From the IMG/VR virus record IMGVR_UViG_3300032304_001339, positions 1-33,815 of that record: a DNA stretch of 33,815 nucleotides. The stretch is one strand, 5' to 3'. The stretch comes from a virus. This document shows, one piece after another, positions 16,050 to 23,805 of the stretch. Each line of letters opens with the position of its first letter. The first letter of the stretch is position 1. The position numbers and the translations under genes are program-made. The notes below the pieces were generated by a model. It saw nothing but the letters and a program-made list of their open reading frames with translations, was not told the origin of the DNA and searched no databases.

Positions 16050-16696
16050 TGAGTGCCGTCATCGTTGGATCTCCATCGTCGGGCAGTAAAGTCTTGCGCA
16101 GGGCAGATTTTTCTACGGAGCGAAATGGGCTGGAAACGCTAAACGAAATCTACACCGTGCGCACAGCGGATCGTAGAACGTTGCAGCCTAGCTTTGGCAC
16201 TTTGCATTCCGCCTACTCCACCGCCTCCACAACGTTTGCCCGCATGGCAGTGGAGAACTTTTCATTTAGAGAGCAGGACGGCGACTTAACGGAAATAAAC
16301 GTAACCTATGTTGGGCTGACTTCTAGCAGTGGCCTCCCGCCAGCAGTTGTCAGGCTAATCCCCACGCCTGGTGCCGGCATATTTGGCCCAGACATGATTA
16401 TCGAAGCGGAGTTTATAAGCGATAAAAGCGAAACTGAATTTATCCAAACCGGGGCAGGCGGACTCCTAAAGCCAGGAGACAGACTTTCAAATCTAGGTCG
16501 TTATGGGTTTTTTATGCCAAAGTTAATCAATGGCACAAAAATGCCTTCAAACCCTAGAGAACCATTCCAGTTTGGCTCTCTAACCAATTTTGGTTACTTT
16601 GGGTACGTACAGCAATCTTTATCGTGTGAAAGGCGTGGTATTTTTTTAGTAGCAAGGGTTAATTACGCTGAAGAAAAGAAAATTGTTGGCGGGTAA
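16049..16696 (+). CDS. Tail tip / distal tail region protein, unknown
   Basis: A 215-residue protein directly after the tape measure (TAATG overlap), where distal tail or tip proteins are usual. It is beta-rich and not recognised at sequence level. Visible segments are DFSTERNGLETLNEIYTVRT, TFARMAVENFSFREQDGDL and INVTYVGLTSSSGLPPAVV, followed by an Asn/Phe/Gly-rich part (FGSLTNFGYFGYVQQSL) and a basic C-terminus. The 3-prime third of the gene is more A+T-rich than the start. Confidence 0.6.
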   Translation: MSAVIVGSPSSGSKVLRRADFSTERNGLETLNEIYTVRTADRRTLQPSFGTLHSAYSTASTTFARMAVENFSFREQDGDLTEINVTYVGLTSSSGLPPAVVRLIPTPGAGIFGPDMIIEAEFISDKSETEFIQTGAGGLLKPGDRLSNLGRYGFFMPKLINGTKMPSNPREPFQFGSLTNFGYFGYVQQSLSCERRGIFLVARVNYAEEKKIVGG

Positions 16697-16705
16697 TGAA
16701 TTCAA

Positions 16706-16957
16706 ATGAGAGAACCTGAACTAACAGAACTTTCCGGCGCTTCACGGCTGGCTCGTGAGTTTTTCAACGGGTTGATCCGCAGGATTGAATGTACGAAGCC
16801 TACGGCCGGTACAGGCATAATAGTCACCGAGGAGGACAATGGGTTTAAAATCTCTACCTCTGGTGGCGAATACAACGTCGTCACGCTGAACGTATGCAGC
16901 AATGGAAGCCCGGCCACTCTTCTTGTACTTACGCCAAAGCCAACGGAAGAAGAATAA
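16706..16957 (+). CDS. Small tail-region protein, unknown
   Basis: An 83-residue protein. It has an N-terminal helix (ASRLAREFFNGLIRRIE) and a beta segment GTGIIVTEEDNGFKISTSGGEYNVVTLNVCSNGSPA, ending in an acidic tail PTEEE. The pattern GTGI-V-x6-G-x-KIS resembles the short linking beta element seen in fibre-associated phage proteins. It sits between the tip protein and the first fibre gene. Confidence 0.55.
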   Translation: MREPELTELSGASRLAREFFNGLIRRIECTKPTAGTGIIVTEEDNGFKISTSGGEYNVVTLNVCSNGSPATLLVLTPKPTEEE

Positions 16958-16981
16958 GAATTGACACAATAGGAGTACCAA

Positions 16982-18685
16982 ATGGCTCAATCCCTAGATA
17001 TTTACATCGATACAACTAGCGGAACTTTAGTATCTCGCGGAGCCGCAAGGGATGGAATTTTGCCTACACTTACCCGCAACGACTCCTACAACCTTCGCAT
17101 CCGCTTGCAAGAGAGAGATCAGGAGGGCCTTCTGCGAGATTTAGATATAAGCGGTTCTTCGCTTAAGCTTGGGATCGGCGGGATTGATGGCGATCCAACC
17201 GACGGTCAATTCAGGCTAGTCCTCAATAGCATTACTTCATCAGCCATCTCTTTTAATGCGACTCCGCTTCAGGTTTACAACGCCATCTCCGCAATCGCAG
17301 GCACGGGCGTTACTGTCACAACCTACGGCAAGGAGAACTTTTCTTATCTAATCACAGCCGCCACGGTCAACACGGCTTTATCCTTTGGCGGTTCAGCCTT
17401 CACGCTGTTCCCGACCAGCTCTGTCCTAGTAAACACCCGTAGATTCCCCGCCGCATCGGTAGCGGCCCAGCAAGTCATTCGCCTGGTTCGCAACCCCGCC
17501 GTCTATGCGGATACGTTTACCGCGGCCAGTACGGCCGGAGTTATCAGCTTGACTCAGCTTCAAGTCGGATCGTCCGGTACAACTGGAACGAATCAGACAT
17601 GGCGGCTGAGCGTTGGCCCGGATGCAGAAGGCGGAAACATTGTTCTGAACTACGGTGCAAATAGCACGACCGGGATTGCCATCGGAGCCGCCGCGGCCAG
17701 CTTTTCTGAAGCGCTTTCGGCCGTTACAGGCATCGGATTCGGGAACATCAGCGTGGAGGCCGGCAACAATCAGGGCGACTATACGATCAGTTTTGTTAGA
17801 AATCTAGGCCAGCAGAACGTCACGACCGCTCTCACCCTGGACGCTAGTGGCGTAATCTTTGGCAACTTCCGGCAAAGCACGATCACCATGGCGACGGCCG
17901 AGCTGGACGAGCTTTTTGCCGAAGCCGGCACAGATACCGTCACGCCTAAGATTGAGGTCGAGCTTACCCAGGGCGGAACGCCTAAGACGGTTCTGCAATC
18001 TGATATTACAGTCAGGCGCGATTTAATTACCACGGGATCTGCCGTTCCGGCCGCTCAAGCCAGCTACTACACGAAAGCAGAGGCAGACGCTGCCTTTGTC
18101 GAGGACAGCGCCACAAACGTCGACGCGACCAACCGCAAGCTATACAACTCAAGCGGATCAGTGTTCCTCGATTGGCAAAATAACACGATTGGAACGGGGG
18201 CGACTGTATTGGATCTATCCGGCACGGCCGTCACAATCACAGACGGCTACAACATTGGGATTGGTTCAACCACTGGTACAAAGATTGGGGTTAGCACGGC
18301 CTCAAAACTTGCTTTCTTTGGCTCTACTCCAATCACTCAACCCGCCAATATCAATGTCGTCTCTGGTCTAATTAATGTTGGGCTGATTGCAAGCGGAGCA
18401 ACCTACGGAGTGTTGCCGCAATCTCCAAGGACACTTACAGCAGTAACTTATACCACATTTGGACTAGTTCCATCCAATAATGTTATTTCTAAAACAGTTA
18501 CAATTACTGGATGCCAACTGAATGACATTGTTTTGCTTGGGTTGCCCGCTGATATTGAGGAAGGACTTGCTTTTAGTGGTCACGTTGTTACTGCTAATCA
18601 AATTCATATTGATGCCCTAAATGTGACTGGAAGTGGAAAGACACAAAACGCAACAACATTCAGAGTCACCGTCATCGGTTATTAA
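16982..18685 (+). CDS. Tail fibre protein
   Basis: A 567-residue fibre. The N-terminal ~130 residues (AQSLDIYIDTTSGTLVSRG...PTLTRNDSYNLRIRLQE) look like a baseplate-attachment domain. The middle is repetitive beta-rich sequence with Ala/Thr/Gly. YYTKAEADAAF (~360) is the trimerisation-type motif common in phage fibres. The C-terminus from ~430 (TGTKIGVSTASKLAFFGSTPITQP...SGLINVGLIASGATYG) matches a widespread fibre tip, ending RVTVIGY. Base composition changes at about 18300: the last ~380 bases are clearly more A+T-rich, suggesting an exchanged tip. An AGGAG precedes ATG by 9 bases, and TTGACAC stands 21 bases upstream. Confidence 0.8.
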   Translation: MAQSLDIYIDTTSGTLVSRGAARDGILPTLTRNDSYNLRIRLQERDQEGLLRDLDISGSSLKLGIGGIDGDPTDGQFRLVLNSITSSAISFNATPLQVYNAISAIAGTGVTVTTYGKENFSYLITAATVNTALSFGGSAFTLFPTSSVLVNTRRFPAASVAAQQVIRLVRNPAVYADTFTAASTAGVISLTQLQVGSSGTTGTNQTWRLSVGPDAEGGNIVLNYGANSTTGIAIGAAAASFSEALSAVTGIGFGNISVEAGNNQGDYTISFVRNLGQQNVTTALTLDASGVIFGNFRQSTITMATAELDELFAEAGTDTVTPKIEVELTQGGTPKTVLQSDITVRRDLITTGSAVPAAQASYYTKAEADAAFVEDSATNVDATNRKLYNSSGSVFLDWQNNTIGTGATVLDLSGTAVTITDGYNIGIGSTTGTKIGVSTASKLAFFGSTPITQPANINVVSGLINVGLIASGATYGVLPQSPRTLTAVTYTTFGLVPSNNVISKTVTITGCQLNDIVLLGLPADIEEGLAFSGHVVTANQIHIDALNVTGSGKTQNATTFRVTVIGY

Positions 18686-18714
18686 GCTTGGGCTAATGCC
18701 CTAACGAAATCCTT

Positions 18715-19356
18715 ATGGCTTTTCTTTTTGCCAAGTCGTTTCCATTTTGCGTTGAGGAAAGCACCGCACAAACTGGCGAAGGAACAGACTATCCATTTGA
18801 AATGACGCTAGAAGATGCGATGGAGTTATACTGGAAATTTCTATCATTAAAAATAACAGACAATCTTGTTTATTCTTTTGTAAACAATGGTACTGCGGGA
18901 AGTTGCGTGGCCACCCACTCATTTTCAAATACCATAGAAACATTAAGTTACTGGCCTAACAAAATGAGCGAAATGATTTGCCCTCCTCCTCCATTCTTTT
19001 ATGGAGAGGCCATCGGCGTTGGATCAATGACAAGCACAAATACTACCAGCCCAACCAATACAACTGAATTTTATCAACTAGTATATGCTCAAAGTGTTAT
19101 TACAAAAAAAATAAATAATACTTACAAATTTTTTCCCAGTTTCCTTTTAGAAATATCAACTGATTTAGAGTATAGTTCACGTTATAGCACTAAAGATAAT
19201 GGTGGCATAGCGTCTCAAATAGTAACCCTTAAAACTAGCAATAAGGAATATAAAACAAATTTATATGCCAGCGGGTTCAATCCCGGCGATCATTCTGAAA
19301 TATCTTTGTCTGGTTCGGTAGTTATTGAGAAAGCAAGTGATCGCACTCCTGAATGA
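18715..19356 (+). CDS. A+T-rich tail-region protein, unknown
   Basis: A 213-residue protein with much lower G+C than the packaging genes. It begins AFLFAKSFPFCVEES and contains FEMTLEDAMELYWKFLSLKI, a Thr/Asn-rich stretch (MTSTNTTSPTNTTEF) and beta-rich tail (SEISLSGSVVIEKA). I do not recognise it; position among fibres suggests a virion adhesion part. GAAATCCT lies one base before the ATG, and a short GGGC/GCCC hairpin (18690-18701) precedes it. The last 32 bases overlap the next gene. Confidence 0.6.
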   Translation: MAFLFAKSFPFCVEESTAQTGEGTDYPFEMTLEDAMELYWKFLSLKITDNLVYSFVNNGTAGSCVATHSFSNTIETLSYWPNKMSEMICPPPPFFYGEAIGVGSMTSTNTTSPTNTTEFYQLVYAQSVITKKINNTYKFFPSFLLEISTDLEYSSRYSTKDNGGIASQIVTLKTSNKEYKTNLYASGFNPGDHSEISLSGSVVIEKASDRTPE

Positions 19357-19864
19357 TATTGCCAAGGCCGGAGGGTATTTTTGCGGAGGCTTTGTAAGAG
19401 ATTATCTTATCCGTGGTGAATCCTTTAACGACATTGATTTCTGTTTTGCTGGCAAGTGGCCTAGCCCTTATGCGTCTTGGCCTTTAATTAGAACAGAGAT
19501 TGGAAGGGAAACAGCGGAAACGCATATTGATGGGATGAAATATCATTGTGTAAATCTTGAGGCCATAGACTTAACTTGTAATCTGTTCTGCTTCGATGGG
19601 CTTAAGGTATATCCAAGACCTTGCTTTCAATACAGAGACAAGCCAGTAGATTATTTTAAGGCTTGGGAAATGCTTTTAGAAAAGAAGTTTGTGACGCAAA
19701 TCCCAGCAATTAAGAATTTAAAGCTACGAGCCAAGCTAACTAAAAGGGGCTGGATAGATTGCGGAATTGATTTGGTTGTGAATACTCTTGCAATACCCCC
19801 GCAATTCGGACCGTGGTCAGACTTTACCCTGGCGAAAGAAAGGTTTGATGCTCTAGCCCTTTGA
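19325..19864 (+). CDS. Nucleotidyltransferase, polymerase-beta fold (CCA/poly(A)-polymerase head-like)
   Basis: A 179-residue protein with the active-site signature of class II nucleotidyltransferases: GGYFCGGFVRDYLIRG followed by NDIDFCF (G-x-x-R-D, then D-x-D), the head-domain motif of tRNA CCA-adding enzymes and poly(A) polymerases. A third acidic residue may be in EAIDLTCNLF (~78-88). The RNA-binding domains of those enzymes are absent, so this is a minimal nucleotide transferase acting on an unknown RNA, protein or small molecule. The start is TTG 19325, overlapping the previous gene; GTG 19337 is an alternative. It is odd company for fibre genes. Its TGA stop forms part of a TTGACAC motif. 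Confidence 0.75.
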   Translation: MRKQVIALLNDIAKAGGYFCGGFVRDYLIRGESFNDIDFCFAGKWPSPYASWPLIRTEIGRETAETHIDGMKYHCVNLEAIDLTCNLFCFDGLKVYPRPCFQYRDKPVDYFKAWEMLLEKKFVTQIPAIKNLKLRAKLTKRGWIDCGIDLVVNTLAIPPQFGPWSDFTLAKERFDALAL

Positions 19865-19882
19865 CACGGTTTTTTAACTTAT

Positions 19883-19945
19883 ATGGCATACGCCGCCACC
19901 GTTTTTCTATTCGCCGCTGATATCGCTTACCTTTGGGCAAAATAA
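19883..19945 (+). CDS. Tiny hydrophobic ORF (20 residues)
   Basis: ATG 19883 to TAA encodes a 20-residue hydrophobic peptide (MAYAATVFLFAADIAYLWAK), a possible single membrane helix. It follows TTGACAC by 22 bases and ends three bases before the next ATG, so it fills the gap between two genes exactly. No Shine-Dalgarno is visible. It could be a real micro-protein or a leader for the next gene. Confidence 0.4.
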   Translation: MAYAATVFLFAADIAYLWAK

Positions 19946-19948
19946 GCC

Positions 19949-20818
19949 ATGTACCTCGGCCTCGGCCTGAGACTTGGCTCTGGAACGTTTGCTGGCTTTG
20001 ACGCTGACGCCGTTGCCTATTTTGATCGGGCAGGCGTGACTGACGCTACTGCAAAAAGTCAGATCAATGCGTTTGTGAAAGGCGTGAAGGATTTGGGACT
20101 TTACAATAATATGGTTTCTTGGCCTCTGCGCTCTGCTCAAAATGCTGGAACTGGATCGACCGCTTATAGCTTGGGTGGCCTTGGTATTTTTAACGCAACA
20201 AAGACAGCCGGCATTAGTTGGCAATCAAATGGGCTTTTAGCCAACACAGCCAGCCAAAGTGTATCATTTTCAAATCCATTAGATTTAGCAGCAATAAACA
20301 CGGCCTCATTATTTGCCGTTCTTGATGCCACATCAAATACTGGCTCTGGTTGGTTTTCAAATCTTTTTGCCATAAGAACTGATGGAGTTAATCCTAATAA
20401 CAAGGGGTTAAAATTTTTACTTTATTCTGACGCTTCTTCAAATACTTTAGAGGGCGGCGGCAGTAATATATTTCCAGATAACGGAGAATTGAAGAGGTCG
20501 TATAATAGGGGGGCTGGAGCATATATTGGAACTGGGTTTCATTCTTTGGGAGTATCAATCCAAGCCAACCCAAATACAGTAGAATTTACTTATGATGGTA
20601 GCTCGCAAGGAAGTTTAGCAGACACAACGACATCTACAACATTTATAAATGTTGGTTCTTCTAATTACTTTTTGGGAACAAGCGATTTTTCTGGAAATGT
20701 ATTAACGATGACTGGTTCTTTTTATTCTGTATTCAACACATATTTAAGTAATTCTGTACGAACATCATTAAGCACACTCTACAAAATCACCCTCGGCGAT
20801 GGCCTTGGATTGCCGTAG
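19949..20818 (+). CDS. Fibre-associated adhesion protein, lectin-like
   Basis: A 289-residue protein of a type common in tail regions. The N-terminus (FDADAVAYFDRAGVTDATA...INAFVKGVKDLGL...WPLRSAQNAGTGSTAYSLGG) is a well-known phage segment, and the rest resembles a concanavalin/LamG-like jelly-roll (FHSLGVSIQANPNTVEFTYDG). It probably binds a host surface glycan. The gene is A+T-rich from about 20200 onward, unlike its first 200 bases, again suggesting mosaic exchange. Confidence 0.65.
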   Translation: MYLGLGLRLGSGTFAGFDADAVAYFDRAGVTDATAKSQINAFVKGVKDLGLYNNMVSWPLRSAQNAGTGSTAYSLGGLGIFNATKTAGISWQSNGLLANTASQSVSFSNPLDLAAINTASLFAVLDATSNTGSGWFSNLFAIRTDGVNPNNKGLKFLLYSDASSNTLEGGGSNIFPDNGELKRSYNRGAGAYIGTGFHSLGVSIQANPNTVEFTYDGSSQGSLADTTTSTTFINVGSSNYFLGTSDFSGNVLTMTGSFYSVFNTYLSNSVRTSLSTLYKITLGDGLGLP

Positions 20819-20844
20819 CCTTTTGACACACGCCATCCAGAAGT

Positions 20845-21180
20845 ATGGCCGCTGGCGTATATAATTTAACTATTGAACAGGGCGTGGATCTCGCCTTGGA
20901 AGTAGCGGTTAAAGACGGCACCGGCGCGACGTATTCGCTTGTTGGCGCTACTGCCGCCGCTCAAATTCGCGATACCTACAACGGAAATCTGCTTGCGGAG
21001 TTTGCCGCCGTCACAGCTACCGGCACGACTGGCAGCCTTACCCTGGCGTTGAACGCTGCTACTGCCTCCGCCCTACCTATTAGCGGCGGAAAGTGGGATC
21101 TGCTTCTTACCACGTCGGCCGCCACAAAAGTCCGTCTCTTACAAGGCTCGGTCGTCATAGCGGGCGAGGTGACTGAATAA
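20845..21180 (+). CDS. Small beta-sandwich virion protein (candidate)
   Basis: A 111-residue Ala/Thr/Leu-rich protein beginning AAGVYNLTIEQGVDLALEV, with VGATAAAQIRDTYNGNLLAEF and a closing KVRLLQGSVVIAGEVTE. This NLTIEQG...R-L-GxVxIxxEVT layout is frequent in small phage tail proteins with an Ig-like or beta-sandwich fold. It is G+C-richer than its neighbours. TTGACAC lies 22 bases before ATG, and its stop overlaps the next small ORF (TAATG). Confidence 0.6.
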   Translation: MAAGVYNLTIEQGVDLALEVAVKDGTGATYSLVGATAAAQIRDTYNGNLLAEFAAVTATGTTGSLTLALNAATASALPISGGKWDLLLTTSAATKVRLLQGSVVIAGEVTE

Positions 21181-21311
21181 TGCCTATCACCGCCACAGTT
21201 TGCGGGCCTGCCAGCATCACGGTTGCCGTAGGCACGCCGATTGTGGCAGGGGTTGCTGGCACTGGCGTAACCACTGGCACGGCCGTGGCGCTTGCGATCG
21301 CTTTGGGATGA
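21180..21311 (+). CDS. Small hydrophobic Gly/Thr/Val-rich protein
   Basis: A 43-residue ORF coupled by TAATG to the previous gene. It is rich in Ala, Val, Gly and Thr (TVAVGTPIVAGVAGTGVTTG) and ends ALAIALG. It is either a tiny structural protein or a membrane-active peptide. It fills the space before the next fibre gene, which supports it as coding. Confidence 0.5.
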   Translation: MPITATVCGPASITVAVGTPIVAGVAGTGVTTGTAVALAIALG

Positions 21312-21328
21312 CAAGGAACATAATCTAA

Positions 21329-22402
21329 ATGAAACAGATTTGGCCTGACTACTCCTACTCGCCCACCACTAACGTCCTTACGCTCACCGGGCTAAACATT
21401 GATCGCGACCAGCTGCTGCTCGTAACCGCAGCGGATCGCGGTCGGATCATGTACAACTTTGCGGACAGCTCAGTCACCGCCTCCGCCTTTACATCCGGTG
21501 CAAATACTGCACTCACCCTGGTTGCAACGACTGCTGGGCTAACCACCACCGCCGCCCTCGTCATCTATTACGACGATCAGGTGGCCAGCAATTCAGTCAC
21601 AGGGACGGTCGAGCTGGGGCCAACATCGCTCAACGCACTTGAATCAATCACCGTTACTATGGGGCAGGTGACCGTTACTGGCGGCCTCACCGACACGCAA
21701 CTCCGAGCAAGCGCAGTGACGATTGGCGGTACGGTTACGATAGGCAACAGCCTAACTATCGGCTCGCTTCCCGCCATCTCCGGCACAGTAACGGCAAACC
21801 CAACTGGCACACAGACGATTGCGGGGTCAGTCACAATCGGGGCCGGTACAGCCCAGATTGGAAGCGTAACAGCCAGCATCAACGGAACCGTTCCAGTCAG
21901 CGGTACATTCTTTCAAGCCACCCAACCAGTATCACTCGCTACCCTGCCGGCATTAGTCGCTGGGACGGCACAGATTGGCTCTGTAACGGTTGGCAACAGC
22001 GTGACCATAGGAAACTTTCCCGCTACGCAAGCCGTATCACTTGCTTCTCTTCCAGCCCTAGTAGCAGGCACAGCTCAAATCGGTTCAGTTACGGCCTCAA
22101 TTTCAAACAGCGTAGTAACTTTTTACCCACTACAAGGCACAGCAGTATCTAATACCAACTTTACCAGCACCACGGCCTCAACCACGCTCGCCTCAGCAGT
22201 AGCGGGCAGGGAAGTTCTGACCGTGTTTTCAGAAGGGCCAGGCAATCTTTTCATTTCCAGCGGAGCGACCTGCACTACAATTTCGTATCAGGTACGACTA
22301 TCGGCTGGCGATTATTGGGAGTGCCCGCAGGGGCAGTTATCGTTACTTCACTCGGCCGTGTTTGCCACGGCGGGCACGGCTCGCGTTTGCCAAGTCAGCT
22401 AG
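21329..22402 (+). CDS. Repetitive tail fibre protein
   Basis: A 357-residue fibre-like protein. The N-terminus (IWPDYSYSPTTNVLTLTGLNIDRDQLLLV) is a globular beta domain. Residues ~95-255 are repeats of Val/Thr/Ile/Gly strands (TVTIGNSLTIGSLPAISGTV). The C-terminal ~90 residues (REVLTVFSEGPGNLFISSGATC...SAGDYWECPQGQLS) form a distinct compact domain, probably the tip. The repeat region likely forms a trimeric beta-helix or shaft. Confidence 0.65.
   Translation: MKQIWPDYSYSPTTNVLTLTGLNIDRDQLLLVTAADRGRIMYNFADSSVTASAFTSGANTALTLVATTAGLTTTAALVIYYDDQVASNSVTGTVELGPTSLNALESITVTMGQVTVTGGLTDTQLRASAVTIGGTVTIGNSLTIGSLPAISGTVTANPTGTQTIAGSVTIGAGTAQIGSVTASINGTVPVSGTFFQATQPVSLATLPALVAGTAQIGSVTVGNSVTIGNFPATQAVSLASLPALVAGTAQIGSVTASISNSVVTFYPLQGTAVSNTNFTSTTASTTLASAVAGREVLTVFSEGPGNLFISSGATCTTISYQVRLSAGDYWECPQGQLSLLHSAVFATAGTARVCQVS
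21929..22093 (+). repeat. In-frame direct repeat in fibre gene
   Basis: Two copies of a ~60-base unit encoding VSLA(T/S)LPALVAGTAQIGSVT start at 21929 and 22034, a period of 105 bases. A shorter relative (GTAQIGSVTA) is at about 21845. The copies differ at many third positions, so the repeat is old and kept by selection at protein level. Confidence 0.75.
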
Positions 22403-22411
22403 GAGTAGGCG

Positions 22412-22897
22412 ATGCCACTCTTTAAAAGACAAGATCCAATTAGGATTTTTAACAATGTAAGTGCGGCACAAACCGCAACAAGCCCAAGTGGTGAGTTTTT
22501 TGGAACCCTAGCCACAAATGTATCGGTAATTGATTTTCTGCCATCCAGAGTTTTGTTTTATGGCATTATTGGATTCACAACAACGCCAGCATCTATCGCT
22601 ACGTCAGCTTTTTCTGTAATAATTCCAGCCAGACAATTTTCAGCATCAAATCAAAACACTGGAAACACAAGAAATTGGAGCATTACAACAGAAAGCGTGA
22701 CTCTAATTGTGTCATCAACAAATAACTATAAAATCGTAGCTTCTAGCAATTCCGTTCCTTCGTCTTGGGTGACTGATTTTAATAACAACGGAATAATCGG
22801 GCCTTTGAATGATTCAAAGATAATCAATAGTTCTGGTGGTTCATTAACTACGATTAATGGTACTGGCGGTTGGACGGTTGCGGAGTTCTACCGCTAA
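22412..22897 (+). CDS. A+T-rich virion-region protein, unknown
   Basis: A 161-residue protein beginning PLFKRQDPIRIFNNVSAAQ, Ser/Thr/Asn-rich and beta-predicted in its middle (SVIIPARQFSASNQ, ESVTLIVSSTNNYKI), ending TGGWTVAEFYR. It is not recognised. It is the last gene of the fibre block, and its low G+C resembles 18715-19356. A TAGGAG Shine-Dalgarno is 9-14 bases upstream. Its stop overlaps the next start (TAATG). Confidence 0.6.
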   Translation: MPLFKRQDPIRIFNNVSAAQTATSPSGEFFGTLATNVSVIDFLPSRVLFYGIIGFTTTPASIATSAFSVIIPARQFSASNQNTGNTRNWSITTESVTLIVSSTNNYKIVASSNSVPSSWVTDFNNNGIIGPLNDSKIINSSGGSLTTINGTGGWTVAEFYR

Positions 22898-23019
22898 TGC
22901 CACTTCTCCTGCTTGCCTTATTGTTTTGCTCTTGCTCTCCAAAGAAGCGTGCCGACAACAATTCCCTCCCAGATTACGGGGAAATGGGAGCTGCTGCCGA
23001 CGCAGGCCAGGTTAAATGA
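22897..23019 (+). CDS. Small lipoprotein (40 residues)
   Basis: A short ORF coupled by TAATG to the gene above. It has a signal peptide ending in FCSC (MPLLLLALLFCSC, candidate lipidated C13), then a polar tail of 27 residues. It resembles tiny phage lipoproteins such as outer-membrane spanin subunits or surface lipoproteins. It is the first gene of the lysis region, and a second lipoprotein is at 23768-24016. Confidence 0.6.
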   Translation: MPLLLLALLFCSCSPKKRADNNSLPDYGEMGAAADAGQVK

Positions 23020-23175
23020 ATGACTGCGCCCGACGATCGCAACACGCCTGGCTGGCGTGAATTTATTGCCAGCCTTCGCTGGCTAGAGGCGGAAGGATAC
23101 ATTGAGATGTTCTACAACGAGAAGGGCGAGGAGATGGTGCGAATTGCGGCTGGAAGCGAAAACGCAGTTTTATGA
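23020..23175 (+). CDS. Small protein, unknown (51 residues)
   Basis: ATG 23020 immediately follows the lipoprotein stop. The product is soluble and acidic, with RNTPGWREFIASLRWLEAEG and a helix-beta layout. It overlaps the XhlA-like gene by four bases (ATGA). No family is recognised. Confidence 0.5.
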   Translation: MTAPDDRNTPGWREFIASLRWLEAEGYIEMFYNEKGEEMVRIAAGSENAVL

Positions 23176-23432
23176 GCATGGATCAGATCGCCGAACTTTC
23201 GGAACGCTTGTCAGAGGTAAGAATCTCTGTCGCAAGAATAGAGACTCGCCAGTCGGTAATCCTAGATTTACTAGAACGCTCGCAGGCCAGCCTCGGCGAG
23301 TACCACGGCCGCCTAACGAACATGGAGCGCGAAGCACACACGATTAAAACGAAACTATGGCTTGTGGCGTTAGTCTCCGGGGCAGTATTCAGCACGATCT
23401 GGGAACTTCTAAAACGTCGCCTTTCGTTTTGA
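23172..23432 (+). CDS. Coiled-coil membrane protein, XhlA/holin-accessory-like
   Basis: An 86-residue protein with an amphipathic coiled coil (~3-58; LSERLSEVRISVARIETRQ...LLERSQASLG), one membrane helix (~63-78; LWLVALVSGAVFSTIW) and a short basic end (ELLKRRLSF). This is the layout of XhlA/hemolysin-type proteins that aid holins. An alternative is a tail-anchored spanin-like protein. It lies in the lysis block, upstream of two small membrane proteins. Confidence 0.6.
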   Translation: MSMDQIAELSERLSEVRISVARIETRQSVILDLLERSQASLGEYHGRLTNMEREAHTIKTKLWLVALVSGAVFSTIWELLKRRLSF

Positions 23433-23457
23433 CCAGCTTTGACACCCCGCTAGGGGC

Positions 23458-23628
23458 ATGGAAACAATCATCCCCGCACTACTTAAGATCGATTGGTTGG
23501 CAGCGCTTGGCGCACTGACCGCCCTCTTGGCCGCCGTTGCTGCTGTGGCCTCGTTTATCCCTGGCGAAGAGCCAGAGCGCACGCTCCAAAAGATCGTCGA
23601 TTTCCTGTCCAAGTTCTCGAAAAAATAA
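23458..23628 (+). CDS. Holin candidate (56 residues)
   Basis: A short protein with one strongly hydrophobic Ala/Leu segment (WLAALGALTALLAAVAAVAS, ~13-32), then an acidic loop and a basic amphipathic C-terminus (LQKIVDFLSKFSKK). Size, single membrane helix and place just upstream of the spanin-like pair and endolysin fit a class III-like holin. TTGACAC lies 19 bases before ATG and AGGGG at a Shine-Dalgarno distance. Confidence 0.55.
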   Translation: METIIPALLKIDWLAALGALTALLAAVAAVASFIPGEEPERTLQKIVDFLSKFSKK

Positions 23629-23634
23629 CCCCAA

Positions 23635-23805
23635 ATGATCGCCGGAATCTTAACGGCGTTGGGCGGGATAATCGGGATCGTGCTCTGGTTCTTAAAACGT
23701 AAAACACCGCTTCAGCGTAACTTTGAGGCGATCGAACTTGAACGCAGGAAAAGACAAAGGGACATCGATGCCTGGTGGACTAAACGCCCTCCTACTAGTT
23801 CTTAG
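23635..23805 (+). CDS. Inner-membrane spanin candidate (Rz-like, 56 residues)
   Basis: It has an N-terminal membrane helix (AGILTALGGIIGIVLWFL) followed by a basic, helical periplasmic part (EAIELERRKRQRDIDAWW). The downstream lipoprotein gene starts inside it in another frame (38-base overlap), the classic Rz/Rz1 arrangement in which both link inner and outer membranes during lysis. It is shorter than most Rz proteins, so the span would rely on the outer-membrane partner. Confidence 0.55.
   Translation: MIAGILTALGGIIGIVLWFLKRKTPLQRNFEAIELERRKRQRDIDAWWTKRPPTSS

Noticed and set aside
19270-19290. GGGTTCAATCCCG, resembling a tRNA T-arm
   Set aside because: The loop is one base short, no acceptor or anticodon arms are found nearby, and it lies inside a coding region.
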